A stretch of DNA of 64,000 nt, taken from contig NZ_KB889967.1 of assembly GCF_000372885.1 (NCBI RefSeq), forward strand, positions 3,609,430-3,673,429, written 5' to 3'. Within the stretch, counting starts at the first letter, position 1. Every line of letters starts with the position of its first letter. Below are positions 9,470 to 19,587 of the stretch, piece by piece. The translations under genes were made by a program, and so were the position numbers. This DNA comes from Methyloversatilis thermotolerans. Lineage in GTDB: Bacteria; Pseudomonadota; Gammaproteobacteria; Burkholderiales; Rhodocyclaceae. The notes under the pieces are model-generated. The model did no database searches and was not told where the DNA came from. It saw only the letters and a program-made list of their open reading frames with translations.

Positions 9470-10750
9470 ATGGCCACGATTGCCGTCATCGGTCTGGGTT
9501 ATGTCGGCCTGCCGCTTGCCGTGGAATTCGGCAAGAAGATGCCCACCATAGGTCTGGACATGTCCGAGGCAAAGGTCGCCGCGTATCGCGAATTCGTCGA
9601 CCCGACCGGCGAGGTGAGCAGCGAGGACCTGCGCGCGGCCACCCAGCTCAAGGTGACCACGGACGGGTCGGCGCTCAAGGACGCCGATTTCATCATCGTC
9701 GCGGTGCCGACGCCGGTTGACGACGCGCACCAGCCGGATTTCTCGCCGCTGGTGGGCGCATCCGAAACCTGTGGCAGATACATGAAGCGGGGGACGGTCG
9801 TGGTGTTCGAATCCACGGTCTATCCCGGCGCGACCGAAGAGGTGTGCATCCCGGTCATCGAGAAGTTCTCGGGCATGAAATGGCTGCAGGATTTCAATGT
9901 CGGCTATTCGCCGGAGCGCATCAATCCGGGCGACAAGGAACGCACCGTCACCAGGATACTGAAGGTGGTGTCGGGCGATACGCCGGACACGCTGAAGAAG
10001 GTGTCGGATCTGTACCGGGCGGTCATCACCGCCGGCGTGTACGAAGCATCCAGCATCAAGGTGGCCGAGGCTGCCAAGGTGATCGAGAACACCCAGCGCG
10101 ACCTGAACATTGCCTTCGTTAACGAACTGGCCATCATCTTCAACAAGCTGGGCATCGATACCGAGGAGGTGCTGCGCGCAGCCGGCACCAAATGGAACTT
10201 CCTGCCCTTCCGCCCCGGCCTGGTCGGCGGCCACTGCATCGGTGTCGATCCGTACTACCTGACGCACAAGGCGGACATGGTGGGCTACCACCCGCAGGTC
10301 ATCCTGGCCGGGCGACGCATCAATGACGGCATGGGCAAGTATGTGGCCGAACAGACGGTGAAGAAGCTGATCCAGAGCGGGGCGTCGGTGAAGGGTGCGA
10401 AGGCGCTTGTGCTCGGCCTCACCTTCAAGGAGAACTGTCCCGACCTGCGCAATTCGCGCGTGATTGACGTGATCCGCGAACTGGAAAGCTATGGCGTCGA
10501 GGTGATCGTGCACGACCCGGTGGCCGAGTCGGCCGAAGCCGAGCACGAGTACGGGGTGTCGCTGGTGCGCTGGGACGACATCCCGGCAGTGGATGCCATC
10601 GTCGCCGCCGTGTCGCACAACGAGTTCAGGGCGCGCCCGCTGTCGGACTATGTCGCCAAGCTGAAGAAGGGTGGCGTACTGTCGGACATCAAGTACCAGT
10701 TCGACGCAGCCGCGCTCGAGGCGCACGGCGTCAACGTGTGGCGGCTGTGA
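9470..10750 (+). CDS. tviB: UDP-N-acetylhexosamine 6-dehydrogenase, TviB/VipA type
   Basis: A 426-residue nucleotide-sugar dehydrogenase with an N-terminal Rossmann motif ([12 protein letters not shown]). The central domain carries the catalytic cysteine in [12 protein letters not shown], and the C-terminal domain contains [16 protein letters not shown]. Such enzymes oxidise C6 of UDP-GlcNAc or UDP-GalNAc to the uronic acid with two NAD+. The immediate partner is a TviC-type 4-epimerase, as in Vi-antigen pathways, so UDP-GalNAcA is the likely product (inferred). A good AGGAG ribosome site lies before the ATG, 24 bases after prsT. A UDP-glucose or GDP-mannose dehydrogenase is less likely because of the neighbour. 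Confidence 0.87.
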   Translation: MATIAVIGLGYVGLPLAVEFGKKMPTIGLDMSEAKVAAYREFVDPTGEVSSEDLRAATQLKVTTDGSALKDADFIIVAVPTPVDDAHQPDFSPLVGASETCGRYMKRGTVVVFESTVYPGATEEVCIPVIEKFSGMKWLQDFNVGYSPERINPGDKERTVTRILKVVSGDTPDTLKKVSDLYRAVITAGVYEASSIKVAEAAKVIENTQRDLNIAFVNELAIIFNKLGIDTEEVLRAAGTKWNFLPFRPGLVGGHCIGVDPYYLTHKADMVGYHPQVILAGRRINDGMGKYVAEQTVKKLIQSGASVKGAKALVLGLTFKENCPDLRNSRVIDVIRELESYGVEVIVHDPVAESAEAEHEYGVSLVRWDDIPAVDAIVAAVSHNEFRARPLSDYVAKLKKGGVLSDIKYQFDAAALEAHGVNVWRL

Positions 10751-10757
10751 ACGCGCC

Positions 10758-11825
10758 GTGACGCATCCTGCCCAGTTGCCCGCCGCTCTGGCGGGCCGGC
10801 TCGACGCGCATGCGCGACGCTGGCTGGTGACCGGCGCGGCCGGATTCATCGGTTCGCATCTGGTCGAGGCCTTGCTGCTGTCCGGCCAGCATGTGGTCGG
10901 ACTGGACAACTTCGCGACCGGGCACCGGCGCAACCTCGATGAAGTGAGGGCTGCCGTCGGTGCGGATGCCGCGTGCCGCTTCACCTTCGTGGAAGGCGAT
11001 ATCCGGGACCTCGCGACCTGTGCCCGCGTGTGTGCCGGCGTGGATGTCGTGCTACACCAGGCTGCGCTCGGCTCGGTGCCGCGTTCGCTGGCGGATCCGC
11101 TGGCTTCGCACGATGCCAATGTGAACGGCTTCCTGAACATGTTGCTGGCTGCGCGCGACGCGCAGGTGCGCCGCTTCGTCTATGCCGCATCCAGTTCCAC
11201 CTATGGCGATTCGCCGTCGCTGCCCAAGGTCGAGGACGTGATAGGCCGGCCGCTGTCGCCCTATGCGGTCACCAAGTACGTGAACGAGCTGTACGCCGAC
11301 GTGTTCGCGCGCTGCTACGGCATGAGCGTGATCGGCTTGCGCTATTTCAACGTGTTCGGCGCGCGCCAGGATCCGGACGGCGCCTACGCGGCGGTGATTC
11401 CGCGCTGGGCGCGCGCGCTGCTGCTGGGCGAAACGGTGCACATCAATGGCGACGGCGAAACCAGTCGCGATTTCTGCTATGTGGACAATGCGGTGCAGGC
11501 CAATCTGCTCGCCGGTCTGACCGAGGAAGCCGCTGCCTGCAACACGGTCTACAACGTGGCGGCCTATCGCCAGACCTCGCTGAATCAATTGTTTGCATCC
11601 ATGCGGGCCGGTCTCGTGACACGCTTCCCGGACATCGCTGCCGCGCAACCGCAGTATCGGGACTTCCGCGCCGGCGACGTCCGGCATTCCCTGGCCGACA
11701 TCACCCGAGCGCGCACGCTGCTCGGCTATGCGCCCACGCACGATGTAGACCAGGGCCTGGCCGAGGCGATGAACTGGTATGTCGCCCGATTCGCACCGTC
11801 CCGCACCGCATCCGTTCCGACATGA
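10758..11825 (+). CDS. tviC: UDP-N-acetylglucosamine 4-epimerase, TviC/VipB type
   Basis: A 355-residue extended SDR epimerase. The cofactor motif [15 protein letters not shown] comes first, then [16 protein letters not shown], which is characteristic of the Vi-polysaccharide epimerase subfamily. The catalytic Ser region is AASSSTYGD and the YxxxK pair is in [12 protein letters not shown]. It interconverts the 4-hydroxyl of UDP-GlcNAc(A) sugars and supplies a building block for the exopolysaccharide. The GTG at 10758 was chosen because the same frame upstream lies inside tviB; the spacer is 7 bases. Its stop overlaps the next start as ATGA, indicating translational coupling. Confidence 0.88.
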   Translation: MTHPAQLPAALAGRLDAHARRWLVTGAAGFIGSHLVEALLLSGQHVVGLDNFATGHRRNLDEVRAAVGADAACRFTFVEGDIRDLATCARVCAGVDVVLHQAALGSVPRSLADPLASHDANVNGFLNMLLAARDAQVRRFVYAASSSTYGDSPSLPKVEDVIGRPLSPYAVTKYVNELYADVFARCYGMSVIGLRYFNVFGARQDPDGAYAAVIPRWARALLLGETVHINGDGETSRDFCYVDNAVQANLLAGLTEEAAACNTVYNVAAYRQTSLNQLFASMRAGLVTRFPDIAAAQPQYRDFRAGDVRHSLADITRARTLLGYAPTHDVDQGLAEAMNWYVARFAPSRTASVPT

Positions 11826-12721
11826 CCCATCTGCTGCGCCGATTCGCCTGCATTCTGCTGCCCGGTCTATGTACCGCGCTGCCGGCGTTCGCGTCGGACG
11901 GCGACAGCACGGTGCGTCGCCTGCTCGCGGAGGCTCAGTCCTTCGAGCACGGCGAGGGCGTGCAGCGAGATCCGGTGAGGGCGGTCGCACTCTATTGTCA
12001 GGCGGCCAAACTGGGCGACGCCGATGCGCAATTCAATCTCGCCTGGATGTACGCGAACGGACGCGGCGTCGAGCGCGATGATGCGCTGGCGGCAACCTTC
12101 TTCGACCTTGCCGCGCGCCAGGGCCATGAGCACGCGCAGCGCATGTTGCGGTTCACCGGACAGCCCACGCGCGACCTGCCTCCGTGCATGCAGGACCCGC
12201 CCGTGCCCGAGCCGGTCCAGGTCGCCGGTATCCCCCCGGATCTGGAAGCGGCATTTGCCACCACCGCCGAACGCAGGCGCGTGATCGAGATCGTCCGGGC
12301 GCTGGCGCCGCATTACGATATCGATCCGCATCTGGTGCTGGCGGTGATCGGCACCGAATCCGATTTCAATCCGAATGCGAAGTCGCCGAAGAATGCGCAA
12401 GGCCTGATGCAGCTCATTCCGGAGACGGCCGAGCGTTTCAATGTGCGCAACGCCTACGATCCGGAACAGAACATTCGCGGTGGCATGGCTTACCTGCGCT
12501 GGCTGCTCGCCTACTTCGAAGGCGACGTGGTGCTTGCCACGGCTGCCTACAACGCCGGTGAGGGCGCAGTCGACAAATACCGTGGCGTGCCGCCCTATCG
12601 CGAAACCCGCGAGTACGTGAAGCGTATCCAGGCCCTGTTCGGCAAGACGGAACACCGTTTCGACCAGAGCGTGACGCAGCCCTCGCCGGTGCTGCGCAGC
12701 CTGCTTTCGCGCCGTGGTTGA
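11822..12721 (+). CDS. Sel1-repeat lytic transglycosylase (SLT domain)
   Basis: A 299-residue exported protein with a signal peptide ending ALPAFAS. Two Sel1-like repeats follow ([35 protein letters not shown]). The C-terminal SLT domain has the catalytic Glu in [12 protein letters not shown] and the motifs [13 protein letters not shown] and [10 protein letters not shown]. Lytic transglycosylases cleave peptidoglycan glycan strands and leave 1,6-anhydroMurNAc ends. Start and stop codons are fused to its neighbours (ATGA with tviC, 8-base overlap with the protease). That suggests a job in opening the wall for polymer export, which is inferred. Length and motifs are intact. Confidence 0.85.
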   Translation: MTHLLRRFACILLPGLCTALPAFASDGDSTVRRLLAEAQSFEHGEGVQRDPVRAVALYCQAAKLGDADAQFNLAWMYANGRGVERDDALAATFFDLAARQGHEHAQRMLRFTGQPTRDLPPCMQDPPVPEPVQVAGIPPDLEAAFATTAERRRVIEIVRALAPHYDIDPHLVLAVIGTESDFNPNAKSPKNAQGLMQLIPETAERFNVRNAYDPEQNIRGGMAYLRWLLAYFEGDVVLATAAYNAGEGAVDKYRGVPPYRETREYVKRIQALFGKTEHRFDQSVTQPSPVLRSLLSRRG

Positions 12722-13475
12722 TCCGGCCCGACGCCTGATCTGTGCGGCGCTGCTGACCGCCCCCTTCGCGGTCCGCGCCGATCTGCCGGACACCATTGCC
12801 CGCATCAAGCCCGCCATCGTGATCGTCGGCACCCATATGCGATCACGCGCGCCCATGTTCGAGCTGAAAGGCAGCGGCTTCGTGATCGGTGACGGCACGC
12901 TGGTGGCGACCAATGCGCACGTCGCCAACCAGGTGCTGGACAAGGACAGGCTGGAAACGCTGGCCGTGCTGGCCAGTGTCGGTGGCAGGCAGCAGGTGCG
13001 TGAAGCCACCGTGGTGGCCTCCAGCACCGAGCACGATCTGGCCATCCTGCGCATCCAGGGGCCGGCCCTGCCGGCCCTGCCGCTGGGGCGCTCGGAAGCG
13101 GTGCGCGAAGGCCAGACCATCGCCTTTACCGGATTTCCGATCGGCAACGTGCTGGGCTTCGTGCCGGTCACCCACCGCGGCATCGTGTCGGCCATCACGC
13201 CCATGGTGATCCCGGTCGACCACGTGAGCCAGCTCAATACGGCCAACCGCAACCGTCTGGCGCGCGGTACCTTCAGCGTGTTCCAGCTTGATGCCACCGC
13301 CTATCCGGGCAACAGCGGCAGCCCCTTGTTCGATGCGGAAAGCGGTGAGGTGATCGGCGTACTCAATATGGTGCTGGTCAAGGCCGGCAAGGAAAGCGTG
13401 CTGTCGCAGCCGAGCGGCATCAGCTACGCGGTCCCGATCGCGCATCTGGCGGCACTGCTCGAATCGGTGCGCTGA
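12714..13475 (+). CDS. Exported trypsin-like serine protease (S1 family)
   Basis: A 253-residue protein starting with a GTG inside the end of the preceding gene. The hydrophobic leader (RRLICAALLTAPFAVRA) predicts export. The trypsin-fold triad can be read: His in ATNAHVANQ, Asp in EHDLAIL, and Ser in PGNSGSPLF. No PDZ domain follows, so it is shorter than DegP/HtrA proteases. A role in quality control or processing of envelope or exopolysaccharide proteins is inferred from the operon; the substrate is unknown. The 8-base overlap with the transglycosylase implies coupled translation. Confidence 0.8.
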   Translation: MVDPARRLICAALLTAPFAVRADLPDTIARIKPAIVIVGTHMRSRAPMFELKGSGFVIGDGTLVATNAHVANQVLDKDRLETLAVLASVGGRQQVREATVVASSTEHDLAILRIQGPALPALPLGRSEAVREGQTIAFTGFPIGNVLGFVPVTHRGIVSAITPMVIPVDHVSQLNTANRNRLARGTFSVFQLDATAYPGNSGSPLFDAESGEVIGVLNMVLVKAGKESVLSQPSGISYAVPIAHLAALLESVR

Positions 13476-13506
13476 GTCGCCGGTCGGGCGCGCGCGGGCC
13501 CGCTGC

Positions 13507-13512
13507 TATACT
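13507..13512 (+). promoter_or_regulatory. Possible -10 box of the hemA promoter
   Basis: TATACT at 13507-13512 lies about 80 bases before hemA in the gap after the protease gene. A clear -35 box is not visible. This is a plausible sigma-70 promoter for the hemA-prfA-prmC block, given that transcription would otherwise come from the exopolysaccharide operon. Confidence 0.35.
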
Positions 13513-13592
13513 TCGCGGCATCTATCCGCAGTCCGCTGGCCGTGCCGCGGTGCTGCGCTGCCGTCACCGTACTCCCCGGATAACACCCGCCC

Positions 13593-14864
13593 ATGTCCTT
13601 GTTCGCGCTCGGTCTGAACCACCACACGGCCCCGCTGGCCGTGCGCGAACGCATGACCTTCCTGCCGGAGGCGCTGCCGGAGGCGCTCGGGGAGCTGACT
13701 CGCGCCCGTCCGGTACAGGAGGCGGCCATCCTGTCCACCTGCAACCGGACCGAGCTGTACTGCGCCACCAACGACCCGGACAGCGCGCTCGACTGGATGG
13801 CGCAGTATCACCGCATCGGCCCGTCGGAAATCGCGCCCTACATCTACAAGCTTGAGCAGCAGCAGGCGGTGCGCCATGTGTTCCGCGTGGCCAGCGGTCT
13901 GGATTCCATGGTGCTGGGTGAGCCGCAGATACTCGGGCAGATGAAGCAGGCGGTGCGCGTGGCCGAAGGCGCGGGCACTCTGGGCGCCCTGCTGCACACG
14001 CTGTTCCAGCGCAGTTTCGCGGTCGCCAAGGAAGTGCGCTCGACCACGGCGATCGGCGCCAATATCGTGTCCATGGCGGCCGCCGCCGTCCATCTGTCGG
14101 AACGCATTTTCGGCAGCATTTCCGGCCAGAACGTGCTGTGCGTCGGCGCCGGCGAAATGATCGAGCTGTGTGCCGCGCATTTCGCCGGCTGTTCGCCGCG
14201 CGCGATGGCCATCGCCAACCGCACGCCGGAGCGCGCGCAGGCGCTGGCCGATCGCTTTGCTGGCGGCAGCACCCGGATGTACGCATTGCGTCTGGATGAG
14301 CTGGGCGATCGCCTGGCGGATTTCGACATCGTGCTGTCCTGTACCGCCAGTCCGCTGCCCATCATCGGCCTTGGCCTGGTGGAGCGCGCACTCAAGCAGC
14401 GCCGTCACCGCCCTATGGTGATGGTGGATCTGGCGGTGCCGCGCGACATCGAAGCGGAGGTGGACGCGCTGGACGACGTATTCCTCTACACCGTGGACGA
14501 TCTGGCGCAGATCGTCGATTCCGGCCTGGAATCGCGCCAGGCTGCAGTGGTCGAAGCACAGGCCATCATCGACGCCCGGGTGGCGAATTTCCTGCAATGG
14601 GTACAGGCGCGCGAATCCGTGCCTGCCATACGCGCGCTGCGCGGACACGCCGAAGACCTGCGTGCGCTGGAACTCGAGCGTGCTTTGCGTGCGCTGTCCC
14701 GAGGCGAATCCGCCGAGCAGGTGCTGGATACCCTGTCGCGCAACCTGACCAACAAGCTGATGCACGGACCGACCCGTCTGCTCAACGAGGCGCCGCCCGA
14801 GGCGCGCGAGCACATCGAGGATCTGGTCCGGCGCCTGTTTCCGCAGAACGGCCACGACGCCTAG
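13593..14864 (+). CDS. hemA: Glutamyl-tRNA reductase
   Basis: A 423-residue enzyme with the catalytic Cys50 in [11 protein letters not shown], the substrate-specificity region [17 protein letters not shown], and an NADPH-binding segment ([17 protein letters not shown]). A helical dimerisation tail follows. It reduces glutamyl-tRNA(Glu) to glutamate-1-semialdehyde, the first committed step of C5-pathway tetrapyrrole synthesis in the cytoplasm. Length and start match the family. The order hemA-prfA-prmC-grxD is a common betaproteobacterial arrangement. Confidence 0.97.
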   Translation: MSLFALGLNHHTAPLAVRERMTFLPEALPEALGELTRARPVQEAAILSTCNRTELYCATNDPDSALDWMAQYHRIGPSEIAPYIYKLEQQQAVRHVFRVASGLDSMVLGEPQILGQMKQAVRVAEGAGTLGALLHTLFQRSFAVAKEVRSTTAIGANIVSMAAAAVHLSERIFGSISGQNVLCVGAGEMIELCAAHFAGCSPRAMAIANRTPERAQALADRFAGGSTRMYALRLDELGDRLADFDIVLSCTASPLPIIGLGLVERALKQRRHRPMVMVDLAVPRDIEAEVDALDDVFLYTVDDLAQIVDSGLESRQAAVVEAQAIIDARVANFLQWVQARESVPAIRALRGHAEDLRALELERALRALSRGESAEQVLDTLSRNLTNKLMHGPTRLLNEAPPEAREHIEDLVRRLFPQNGHDA

Positions 14865-14921
14865 CGTCCGGCCTCCGCACCGCGCCGCCCGTCGGCGCAC
14901 GCCCTCATTCCAGTCGTTTCC

Positions 14922-16007
14922 ATGAAGCCGCGCATCGTCGACAAACTTGAACAGCTTTCCACCCGTCTTGCCGATCTGGACGCAGCCCTGGCCGATCCGG
15001 CGGTGACCGCCGACATCGAGCAGTATCGCAAGCTGTCGCGCGAGCATGCGGAACTGACTCCGGTCATCGCGCTGTACCAGGCGTGGAGCCGCGCGCGCGA
15101 CGACGGCGAGGCGGCGCGCGCGCTGCTGGCCGATCCGGACATGAAGGAACTGGCCCAGGCCGAGATCGAACAGTCGGTCGCCGACATGGCCCGGCTCGAG
15201 GGAGAGCTGCAGTGCGCACTGCTGCCCAAGGATCCGGACGACGGACGCAATGTGTTCCTGGAAATCCGCGCCGGCACCGGGGGTGATGAATCCGCGCTGT
15301 TCGCCGCCGACCTTTTCCGCATGTACTCGCGATTTGCCGAACGCAGGCGCTGGAAGGTGGAGGTGGTGTCGGCCAGCGAATCCGATCTCGGCGGATACCG
15401 CGAAATCATCGCCCGCGTCAGCGGCGAAGGCGTGTACCAGCGACTGAAGTTCGAGTCCGGCGGCCATCGCGTGCAGCGCGTGCCGGTGACCGAAACCCAG
15501 GGTCGCATCCATACTTCGGCGTGCACCGTGGCGGTGATGCCGGAGGTCGACGAAGTGGGCGAAATCGACATCAATCCGGCCGATCTGCGCATCGACACCT
15601 TCCGCGCCTCCGGCGCCGGCGGCCAGCACATCAACAAGACCGACTCGGCGGTGCGCATCACCCATATCCCGACCGGCATCGTCGTCGAATGCCAGGATGA
15701 CCGCAGCCAGCACCGCAACAAGGCGCAGGCCATGTCGGTGCTGGCGGCACGCATCCGCGACGCGCAGGTGCGTGCGCGCGACAGCCAGATCGCGTCCACC
15801 CGCAGAAATCTGGTCGGCAGCGGCGACCGCTCCGAGCGTATCCGCACCTACAACTTTCCTCAGGGACGCATGACCGACCACCGCATCAATCTCACGCTGT
15901 ACAAGCTGGATGCCATCATGGATGGCGACCTGAGCGAGTTGATGGATGCACTGGCGCAGGAGCACCAGGCGGAGTTGCTCGCACAGCTCGCCGAGGAGGG
16001 GGGGTGA
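14922..16007 (+). CDS. prfA: Peptide chain release factor 1
   Basis: A 361-residue class I release factor. The stop-codon recognition motif PVT sits in [10 protein letters not shown], which marks RF1 rather than RF2. The universal GGQ is at residues 233-235 ([14 protein letters not shown]), placed to trigger peptidyl-tRNA hydrolysis in the ribosomal peptidyl transferase centre. It reads UAA and UAG. The next gene, prmC, encodes the methylase for the GGQ glutamine and overlaps the stop by four bases, so factor and modifier are translationally coupled. Confidence 0.98.
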   Translation: MKPRIVDKLEQLSTRLADLDAALADPAVTADIEQYRKLSREHAELTPVIALYQAWSRARDDGEAARALLADPDMKELAQAEIEQSVADMARLEGELQCALLPKDPDDGRNVFLEIRAGTGGDESALFAADLFRMYSRFAERRRWKVEVVSASESDLGGYREIIARVSGEGVYQRLKFESGGHRVQRVPVTETQGRIHTSACTVAVMPEVDEVGEIDINPADLRIDTFRASGAGGQHINKTDSAVRITHIPTGIVVECQDDRSQHRNKAQAMSVLAARIRDAQVRARDSQIASTRRNLVGSGDRSERIRTYNFPQGRMTDHRINLTLYKLDAIMDGDLSELMDALAQEHQAELLAQLAEEGG

Positions 16008-16831
16008 AGGTCGTGCTGGACGACTGGCTGCGCGCAGCGCGCAGCCGAATCGACAGCCGGGATGCCCAGGTGCTGGCGGCGCATGCGCTGGGCTGTGGCC
16101 GTGCCGGGCTGATCGCACGCGGCCGCGAGCCGCTGGCGGCCGACGTGCACGCCGTGCTCGATGACCTGCTGGACCGGCGTGCAGCCGGCGAGCCGGTGGC
16201 CTATCTGGTCGGTCGGCGCGAGTTCTTCGGACTGGCGCTCAGGGTGGCGCCGGGTGTTCTCATTCCGCGGCCGGAAACCGAAGGCCTGGTCGAACTCGCG
16301 CTGGAACGCATCGGCGGATTCGACGCGCCGCGTCTGCTCGATGCGGGGACCGGTTCCGGCGCGGTGGCGCTGGCGATCAAGGCGCAGTGTCCGCGCGCCG
16401 CAGTCAGCGCGCTCGATCTGTCGCCGGATGCGCTGGCCATCGCGCGCGACAATGGCGCACGGCTTGGCCTTGAAGTGGAGTGGATCGCCTCAAACTGGCT
16501 GGAAGCGGTCGCCGGCCGGCAGTTCGAATGCATCGTGTCGAATCCGCCGTATATTTGCAGCGGTGATCCGCATCTGGGGCGGGGCGATCTGCGCTTCGAA
16601 CCCTTGGCTGCGCTCGCCAGCGGCGAGGACGGACTCGACGCGCTGCGCGTGCTGTGCCGGCAGGCACCGGACGCGCTGGTGCCGGGCGGCTGGTTGCTGT
16701 GCGAGCACGGACATGAACAGGCGGCCGCCGTGCGGTCGCTGATGCGCTGTGCCGGCCTGGAAGACGTCGCTTCCTGGCGCGACCTCGCCGGCATAGAACG
16801 CATCAGCGGCGGTCGTGTCGCACCCTATTGA
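16004..16831 (+). CDS. prmC: Release factor glutamine N5-methyltransferase PrmC (HemK)
   Basis: A 275-residue SAM-dependent methyltransferase. The N-terminal helical domain docks the release factor ([18 protein letters not shown]). Then come [12 protein letters not shown], the SAM loop [13 protein letters not shown], and the NPPY active-site motif beginning at residue 180. It methylates the GGQ glutamine of RF1 and RF2, raising termination efficiency. It starts with GTG overlapping the prfA stop (GTGA). All motifs are present. Confidence 0.96.
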   Translation: MKVVLDDWLRAARSRIDSRDAQVLAAHALGCGRAGLIARGREPLAADVHAVLDDLLDRRAAGEPVAYLVGRREFFGLALRVAPGVLIPRPETEGLVELALERIGGFDAPRLLDAGTGSGAVALAIKAQCPRAAVSALDLSPDALAIARDNGARLGLEVEWIASNWLEAVAGRQFECIVSNPPYICSGDPHLGRGDLRFEPLAALASGEDGLDALRVLCRQAPDALVPGGWLLCEHGHEQAAAVRSLMRCAGLEDVASWRDLAGIERISGGRVAPY

Positions 16832-16868
16832 GCAGATTGAACGTCAAACCTCCGGAAAGGAAACGAAT

Positions 16869-17180
16869 ATGAGCGTCCAGGACCGCATCAAGGAAACCGT
16901 CACCAGCAACCCTGTGGTGCTCTACATGAAGGGCACGCCGCAGTTCCCGCAATGCGGCTTTTCCGCTACCGCGATCCAGATCCTGAAGCATCTGGGCGTA
17001 CAGAACCTGCACACGGTGAATGTGCTGGAGGACATGGAAATCCGTGAAGGCATCAAGCAATACGCCAACTGGCCGACCATTCCCCAGCTCTATGTGCGCG
17101 GAGAATTCCTCGGCGGCTGCGACATCATGAAAGAAATGTTCCAGTCCGGCGAACTGAAGAAGGAACTGGAAGGCCTCTGA
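16869..17180 (+). CDS. grxD: Monothiol glutaredoxin, Grx4/GrxD type
   Basis: A 103-residue glutaredoxin with the monothiol CGFS active site (Cys29 in [10 protein letters not shown]), plus the glutathione-binding TVP-like segment (NWPTIPQLY) and the GG motif (FLGGCDIM). Grx4 proteins bind a [2Fe-2S] cluster with glutathione and BolA partners, and act as iron-sulfur carriers and iron sensors. The start at 16869 is supported by GGAAAGGA just upstream. It sits 37 bases after prmC. A GC-rich region with a small hairpin (17241-17259) separates it from the convergent dacB. Confidence 0.96.
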   Translation: MSVQDRIKETVTSNPVVLYMKGTPQFPQCGFSATAIQILKHLGVQNLHTVNVLEDMEIREGIKQYANWPTIPQLYVRGEFLGGCDIMKEMFQSGELKKELEGL

Positions 17181-17263
17181 GTCCGCGGCCGCGCGGGCGG
17201 GCCGCAGTCGCGCGGGCGCGGCCCGGCCCGGCTCGGCCGTGCGGTGCATGGCGCACCGCAGCT

Positions 17264-18688
17264 TCATTCGGTGACCGGCAGCGCGGCCGGATTGCCCAGC
17301 CACACCCATTCCAGCAGAGCTTCCAGCACCGGCTGCGCGCGGGAGGCGTTCGGGTGATTCAGCCAGGCCACCAGCAGCACGCGCTGACCGTTGCGATCCA
17401 GCATGTAGCCGGCGATGGAGCGCGTGTCGGCCAGCGAACCCGTCTTCATGTGGGCCTGTCCGGCCGCCGGCGAATTCTTCAGCCGGCGCCGCAGCGTACC
17501 ATCCACCGCCAGCACCGGCATCGATGACACGAATTCCGGCATCACCGGGCTGTTCCAGGCATGCCGCAACAGTCGGGCCAGATCGAGCGCGGACAGACGT
17601 TCGGTGCGCGACAGGCCGGAACCGTTCTCCATGACCAGGCTGGGCATGGACAGTCCGCGCCGCGCGAGCCATGCGCGCAGCGCTGCGTCGGCACCCGGCA
17701 CATCGGCAGGACTGCCCGCCGGAGACAGCGACAGGAAGAGCTGGCGTGCCATCACGTTGTTGCTGAACTTGTTGATGTCTCGAACGATGGCGGCAAGCGG
17801 CGGCGAATCGATCGCGGTCAGTGGCTGGGCCTCCGCCGGTACGCGGCCGTCGCGCACCTGACCGCCGATGCGGCCGCCCATGTCCATCCACATCGCGCGC
17901 AGCGCGCGCGCGAAGAAATCGGCATGCGGCAGAGGCGAGACGTTCCATACCCGTTCTCCACAGTTGCGCGCGTAGCGGCCGCTGATCTGCAGTGTCAGTC
18001 CGCCCTGGGCACCGGGGATGAGGCGCGCCAGCAGCCCGTCCTTCCAGTCGCCGCAGTCACCTGCGACAAGCTGCACCCGGGCGTCCAGCGTCATCCCGTC
18101 CAGCGGCGGCTCCGACCACAGTTGAACGCCGCCGGGGAGGGGGGTGATGCGGATGCGCAGGGCGTTGAGTGCCAGCATCAGCGCATCCGGTCCGACGTTG
18201 TAGGGCGCCAGCGGCTCGTTGTCGAAGGCGCCCGGATCGTGCGCGAGCGTGGCGAAGCGGCTGCGGTCGGTCACCACGTCGCCGCGGATGTCGCGCACGC
18301 CGCGCGAGCGCACATCGCGCAGAAGCAGCCAGAACTGTTCCAGAGTCAGCGCCGGGTCACCGCTGCCGCGGATGTACAGATCGCCATCCAGCACGCCGTC
18401 GCGCACGGTGCCGGTGGTGTAGAGCTCGGTGCGCCAGGCCCAGGCGGGGCCCAGCATGTCGAGCGCTGCATAGGTGGTGACCAGCTTCATGACCGAAGCC
18501 GGATTCATGGGCTGCTTTGCGCGATGACTGATGCGCGGCAATCCGCCTTCCACCGACTGCACATGGACGGACAGCGCGTCCGCGGGGATGTCGGCCGCGC
18601 GCAAGGCGTGCATGACCTGCGCCGGCAGCACCGCGGCAGCCGTGCCGTTCAACAGCAGCAGTGCGGCCAGGCAGAGCAGGCGACGCAT
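17264..18688 (-). CDS. dacB: D-alanyl-D-alanine carboxypeptidase/endopeptidase (PBP4)
   Basis: A 474-residue exported penicillin-binding protein, class C type. It has a signal peptide (LLCLAALLLLNGTAAA) and the acyl-enzyme serine in NPASVMK (Ser65, Lys68). The SxN motif is in NKFSNNVMA and the KTG motif in AHMKTGSL. The long insertion between the first two motifs is typical of DacB. It trims D-Ala and cuts DD-crosslinks in periplasmic peptidoglycan. The ATG at 18688 was chosen because the signal peptide begins there; it overlaps the ftsX stop as ATGA. Coupling to ftsEX fits a septal wall role. Confidence 0.93.
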   Translation of the reverse strand: MRRLLCLAALLLLNGTAAAVLPAQVMHALRAADIPADALSVHVQSVEGGLPRISHRAKQPMNPASVMKLVTTYAALDMLGPAWAWRTELYTTGTVRDGVLDGDLYIRGSGDPALTLEQFWLLLRDVRSRGVRDIRGDVVTDRSRFATLAHDPGAFDNEPLAPYNVGPDALMLALNALRIRITPLPGGVQLWSEPPLDGMTLDARVQLVAGDCGDWKDGLLARLIPGAQGGLTLQISGRYARNCGERVWNVSPLPHADFFARALRAMWMDMGGRIGGQVRDGRVPAEAQPLTAIDSPPLAAIVRDINKFSNNVMARQLFLSLSPAGSPADVPGADAALRAWLARRGLSMPSLVMENGSGLSRTERLSALDLARLLRHAWNSPVMPEFVSSMPVLAVDGTLRRRLKNSPAAGQAHMKTGSLADTRSIAGYMLDRNGQRVLLVAWLNHPNASRAQPVLEALLEWVWLGNPAALPVTE

Positions 18689-19587
18689 CACGCGATACGC
18701 GACAGGTGGCGGCGCACTGAAGCGCTGGCGCCCAGCCAGCCCAGCAGCGCACACACCGACAACAATGCTGTCCAGTCGAGCGCGGACAGCGGTCGCAGTA
18801 CGAATTCCAGGCTGTACAGACCGGCCAGTTCGGCCACCGGCTGTGACAGCATGCGGCCGGCCGCCAGGGTGAGCAGCCCGGCCAGCGCGCCGCCGAGCAG
18901 TCCCTGCAGCGTGCCGAACCAGTGGAAGGGGCGGCGTATCCAGGCGTCGGTCGCGCCCAGCAGACGGCTGACCTCGATTTCGTCGCGTTGGGTCAGCAAC
19001 TGCAGCCGTATCGTGTTGAAGGTCACCGCGACCAGGCCCAGCCCGAGCACGCCGGCCAGCATGAACAAGGCCTGCCGGCCCAGCGCGATCGCCGCATCCA
19101 GCCGGCGAGCCCAGTCGGAGTCGAGCTGAACATGTTCGACATCCGGCAGCTTCGCCAGATCGCTGCGCAGGGCTTCCAGCGCCTGCGCGTCGGCGTCGCG
19201 CGGACGGACGATGAAGGCGTCGGTGAACGGGTTGTCGGGCAGGGCGTCGAGGATGTCCGCCAGCGCATCATTGGCGCGGAAGCGCGCGAGTGCCGCGTCG
19301 CGCGTCACCAGTTCGACACGCGCTTGCGCGGCGCGTGCGCGGATCGCCTTCTCGGCGTCGCGCAGGGCCTGCGCCGGAATGCCCGGCTGCATGAACACCG
19401 ATACCTCGGGCGCTGCGCTCACATGTCCGGCCAGGCGCTGCAGATTGCCCAGCAACATGTAGCCGGTGGCGGGCAGGGCCGCCGCGATGCCGACCACGAC
19501 GGCCGCCAGCAGGGTGTTGAAGGGCTGGCGCAGCATCTGGCGTGCGGCGCGTCCGGCGGCGCGCACTTGCAGTCGCAACCAGTTCAT
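18688..19587 (-). CDS. ftsX: Cell division ABC transporter permease-like protein FtsX
   Basis: A 299-residue membrane protein. One membrane helix lies near the N-terminus (TLLAAVVVGIAAALPATGYM). A periplasmic domain follows (EVSVFMQPGIPAQAL onward), and the C-terminus holds three more helices of the FtsX permease fold (LLTQRDEIEVSRLLGATDAWI precedes the third). FtsEX does not import a substrate but activates septal peptidoglycan hydrolases through periplasmic adaptors. Start and stop each overlap the flanking genes by an ATGA, giving a tightly coupled ftsE-ftsX-dacB string. Confidence 0.94.
   Translation of the reverse strand: MNWLRLQVRAAGRAARQMLRQPFNTLLAAVVVGIAAALPATGYMLLGNLQRLAGHVSAAPEVSVFMQPGIPAQALRDAEKAIRARAAQARVELVTRDAALARFRANDALADILDALPDNPFTDAFIVRPRDADAQALEALRSDLAKLPDVEHVQLDSDWARRLDAAIALGRQALFMLAGVLGLGLVAVTFNTIRLQLLTQRDEIEVSRLLGATDAWIRRPFHWFGTLQGLLGGALAGLLTLAAGRMLSQPVAELAGLYSLEFVLRPLSALDWTALLSVCALLGWLGASASVRRHLSRIA

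Noticed and set aside
13506-16118. An 870-codon minus-strand frame opposite hemA and prfA
   Set aside because: Antisense shadow of two certain genes, His/Arg-rich composition, no recognisable domain.
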